The notes under the pieces were generated by a model. It saw only the letters and a program-made list of their open reading frames with translations. It was not told the DNA's origin and ran no database searches. A stretch of 35,568 nt of DNA, taken from the NCBI RefSeq assembly GCF_030705305.1, contig NZ_JAUZEE010000019.1, forward strand, positions 1 to 35,568. The letters run 5' to 3'. The translations under genes were made by a program, and so were the position numbers. This stretch comes from Leptothrix discophora (GTDB taxonomy: Bacteria > Pseudomonadota > Gammaproteobacteria > Burkholderiales > Burkholderiaceae_C). Below are positions 34,363 to 35,568 of this stretch, piece by piece. The number at the start of each line of letters is the position of its first letter. Position 1 is the stretch's first letter.

Positions 34363-35520
34363 ATGTTCAAGCTCGAACCCAGGGCCCAGCCCTCGCAGTG
34401 GATGTCCCTGGCCTCGCCGCTGCTGGCGCTGGCCATCACCGTGGTGGTCGGCATCACGCTGTTCATGCTGCTCGGCAAGGACCCGGTGCGTGGCCTGCAG
34501 GTCTTCTTCCATGAGCCGGTCAAGAACGCCTACGCGCTGTCCGAACTGAGCGTCAAGGCGGTGCCGCTGGTGCTGATCGCGCTGGGCCTGGCGGTGTGCT
34601 TCCGCTCCAACCTCTGGAACATCGGCGCCGAGGGCCAGTACATCTTCGGTGCCATGGCCGGCGGCTGGGTCGCGCTGCAGGTCGGGCCGGATTCGGGCTG
34701 GGCCTGGATGGGTCGTGGCATCGTCGTCGTGATCCTGCTGGCCGGCGTGCTCGGCGGCATGGTGTGGGCCGGCGTGGTGGCGCTGCTGCGCGACCGCTTC
34801 AACGCCAGCGAGATCCTGGTCAGCCTGATGCTGGTCTACGTCGCCGAGATGGTGCTGAGCTTCCTCGTCTACGGGCCCTGGAAGGACCCGCAGGGCTACA
34901 ACTTCCCGCAGACCGTCACCTTCGACGCGGTCACGCGCATCCCCAAGCTGTTCAGCGGCTTGCGCGCCAACATCGGCCTGATCGTCGCGCTGGTGCTGGT
35001 GGCGGGCTTCACGGTGTTCCTGTTCCGCACCTACCGGGGCTTCGCGCTGCAGGTCGGCGGGCTGGCGCCGGCGGCGTCACGCTATGCCGGCTTCTCCTCG
35101 CGCGCGGCGCTCTGGACCGCGCTGCTGGTCTCGGGTGGCATGGCCGGCCTGGCCGGTGCGCTGGAGGCGGCCGGACCGCTGGGCCAGCTGACCCCGTACG
35201 TGCCGGCCGGCTACGGCTTCGCCGCCATCATCGTGGCCTTCGTCGGCCGGCTGCATCCGGTGGGCATCGTGTTCTCGGCCGTGCTGATGAGCATGTTCTA
35301 CATCGGCGGCGAGCTGGCGCAATCGCGCATGGGCCTGCCCAAGTCCATCACCGGGGTGTTCCAGGGACTGCTGCTGTTCGCGCTGCTGGCCTGCGACACG
35401 CTGATCCTCTACCGCGTGCGCTGGGTCGCCAGGCCCGCTGCGCCGGCGTCGTCCTCGCCGAACGCGGTGCCCGCGGTGCCTGCGTCCCCGCCGGCCCCGG
35501 CCCAGACCCGCACGGCCTGA
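34363..35520 (+). CDS. nucleoside/purine-type ABC transporter permease
   Basis: A 385-residue inner-membrane permease with about eight to ten hydrophobic segments. It has the family segment FRSNLWNIGAEGQYIFGA and the loop NASEILVSLMLVYVAE, typical of the permease that pairs with BmpA-type binding lipoproteins. The C-terminal 25 residues are a Pro/Ala/Ser tail. The ATG at 34363 is preceded by GAAGGA. A second permease and the binding protein are usually encoded next; they would lie beyond the right edge. The last 48 bases of the window show no supported feature. Confidence 0.92.
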   Translation: MFKLEPRAQPSQWMSLASPLLALAITVVVGITLFMLLGKDPVRGLQVFFHEPVKNAYALSELSVKAVPLVLIALGLAVCFRSNLWNIGAEGQYIFGAMAGGWVALQVGPDSGWAWMGRGIVVVILLAGVLGGMVWAGVVALLRDRFNASEILVSLMLVYVAEMVLSFLVYGPWKDPQGYNFPQTVTFDAVTRIPKLFSGLRANIGLIVALVLVAGFTVFLFRTYRGFALQVGGLAPAASRYAGFSSRAALWTALLVSGGMAGLAGALEAAGPLGQLTPYVPAGYGFAAIIVAFVGRLHPVGIVFSAVLMSMFYIGGELAQSRMGLPKSITGVFQGLLLFALLACDTLILYRVRWVARPAAPASSSPNAVPAVPASPPAPAQTRTA

Positions 35521-35568
35521 GCAACCGTCTTGAAGGTCAAGTGTCGTGAAGCATCGGCACCCACCTGG

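Noticed and set aside
1-35568. CRISPR array, tRNA, rRNA, transposase or integrase genes
   Set aside because: No regularly spaced direct repeats with unique spacers, no cloverleaf sequence and no transposase or integrase motifs were found on reading both strands by eye.

Overview
The window is GC-rich chromosomal DNA (a hand count of 3601-3660 gives 45 G/C in 60). GC-rich codon use, a trimeric porin of the neisserial/burkholderial type, TRAP and ABC solute importers, an xdhABC-guanine deaminase locus and a class A PBP of unusual form point to a betaproteobacterium of the order Burkholderiales, perhaps near Leptothrix, Rubrivivax or Ideonella. Placement rests on gene content only. I saw no rRNA, tRNA, CRISPR array, intact insertion sequence or prophage.

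Layout. (1) 1-4044: the possible tail of a gene; a two-gene minus-strand operon of small membrane proteins sharing an N-terminal Asp-Arg-Asp-Tyr motif; a small multi-pass membrane protein; an unknown lipoprotein; and a DJ-1/PfpI protein. (2) 4214-5958: a two-gene cassette of clearly lower GC (29 of 60 G/C at 4801-4860), with a histone-deacetylase-fold amidohydrolase overlapping an HNH endonuclease by ATGA. It is flanked by what may be the cut-off tail of another gene. (3) 6201-9097: a histidine phosphatase, a metallophosphoesterase lipoprotein and a porin with a strong terminator hairpin.

(4) 9344-17930: a catabolic cluster. SDR dehydrogenase and tandem DUF296 (PCC) genes converge on a minus-strand operon of thiolase, acyl-CoA ligase, TRAP binding protein and fused TRAP permease. 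A divergent IclR regulator has a candidate operator in the shared promoter. The set fits import of an organic acid, CoA activation, oxidation and thiolytic cleavage; the substrate is unknown. (5) 18062-24745: class I PPK2 polyphosphate kinase, an 1105-residue divergent bifunctional PBP, and a GGDEF-EAL protein with a PAS domain and a degenerate receiver.

(6) 24758-35520: purine catabolism. xdhA-xdhB-xdhC run leftwards, followed by an N-terminally truncated Fic gene at a repeat-rich junction. Rightwards, a LysR regulator, guanine deaminase, nucleoside-type ABC ATPase and permease form a tightly packed operon. The genes would import purine nucleosides or bases, deaminate guanine to xanthine and oxidise xanthine to urate. 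The divergent promoter carries several palindromes sharing the half-site CCGTTC. The operon probably continues beyond the right edge with a second permease and a binding lipoprotein.
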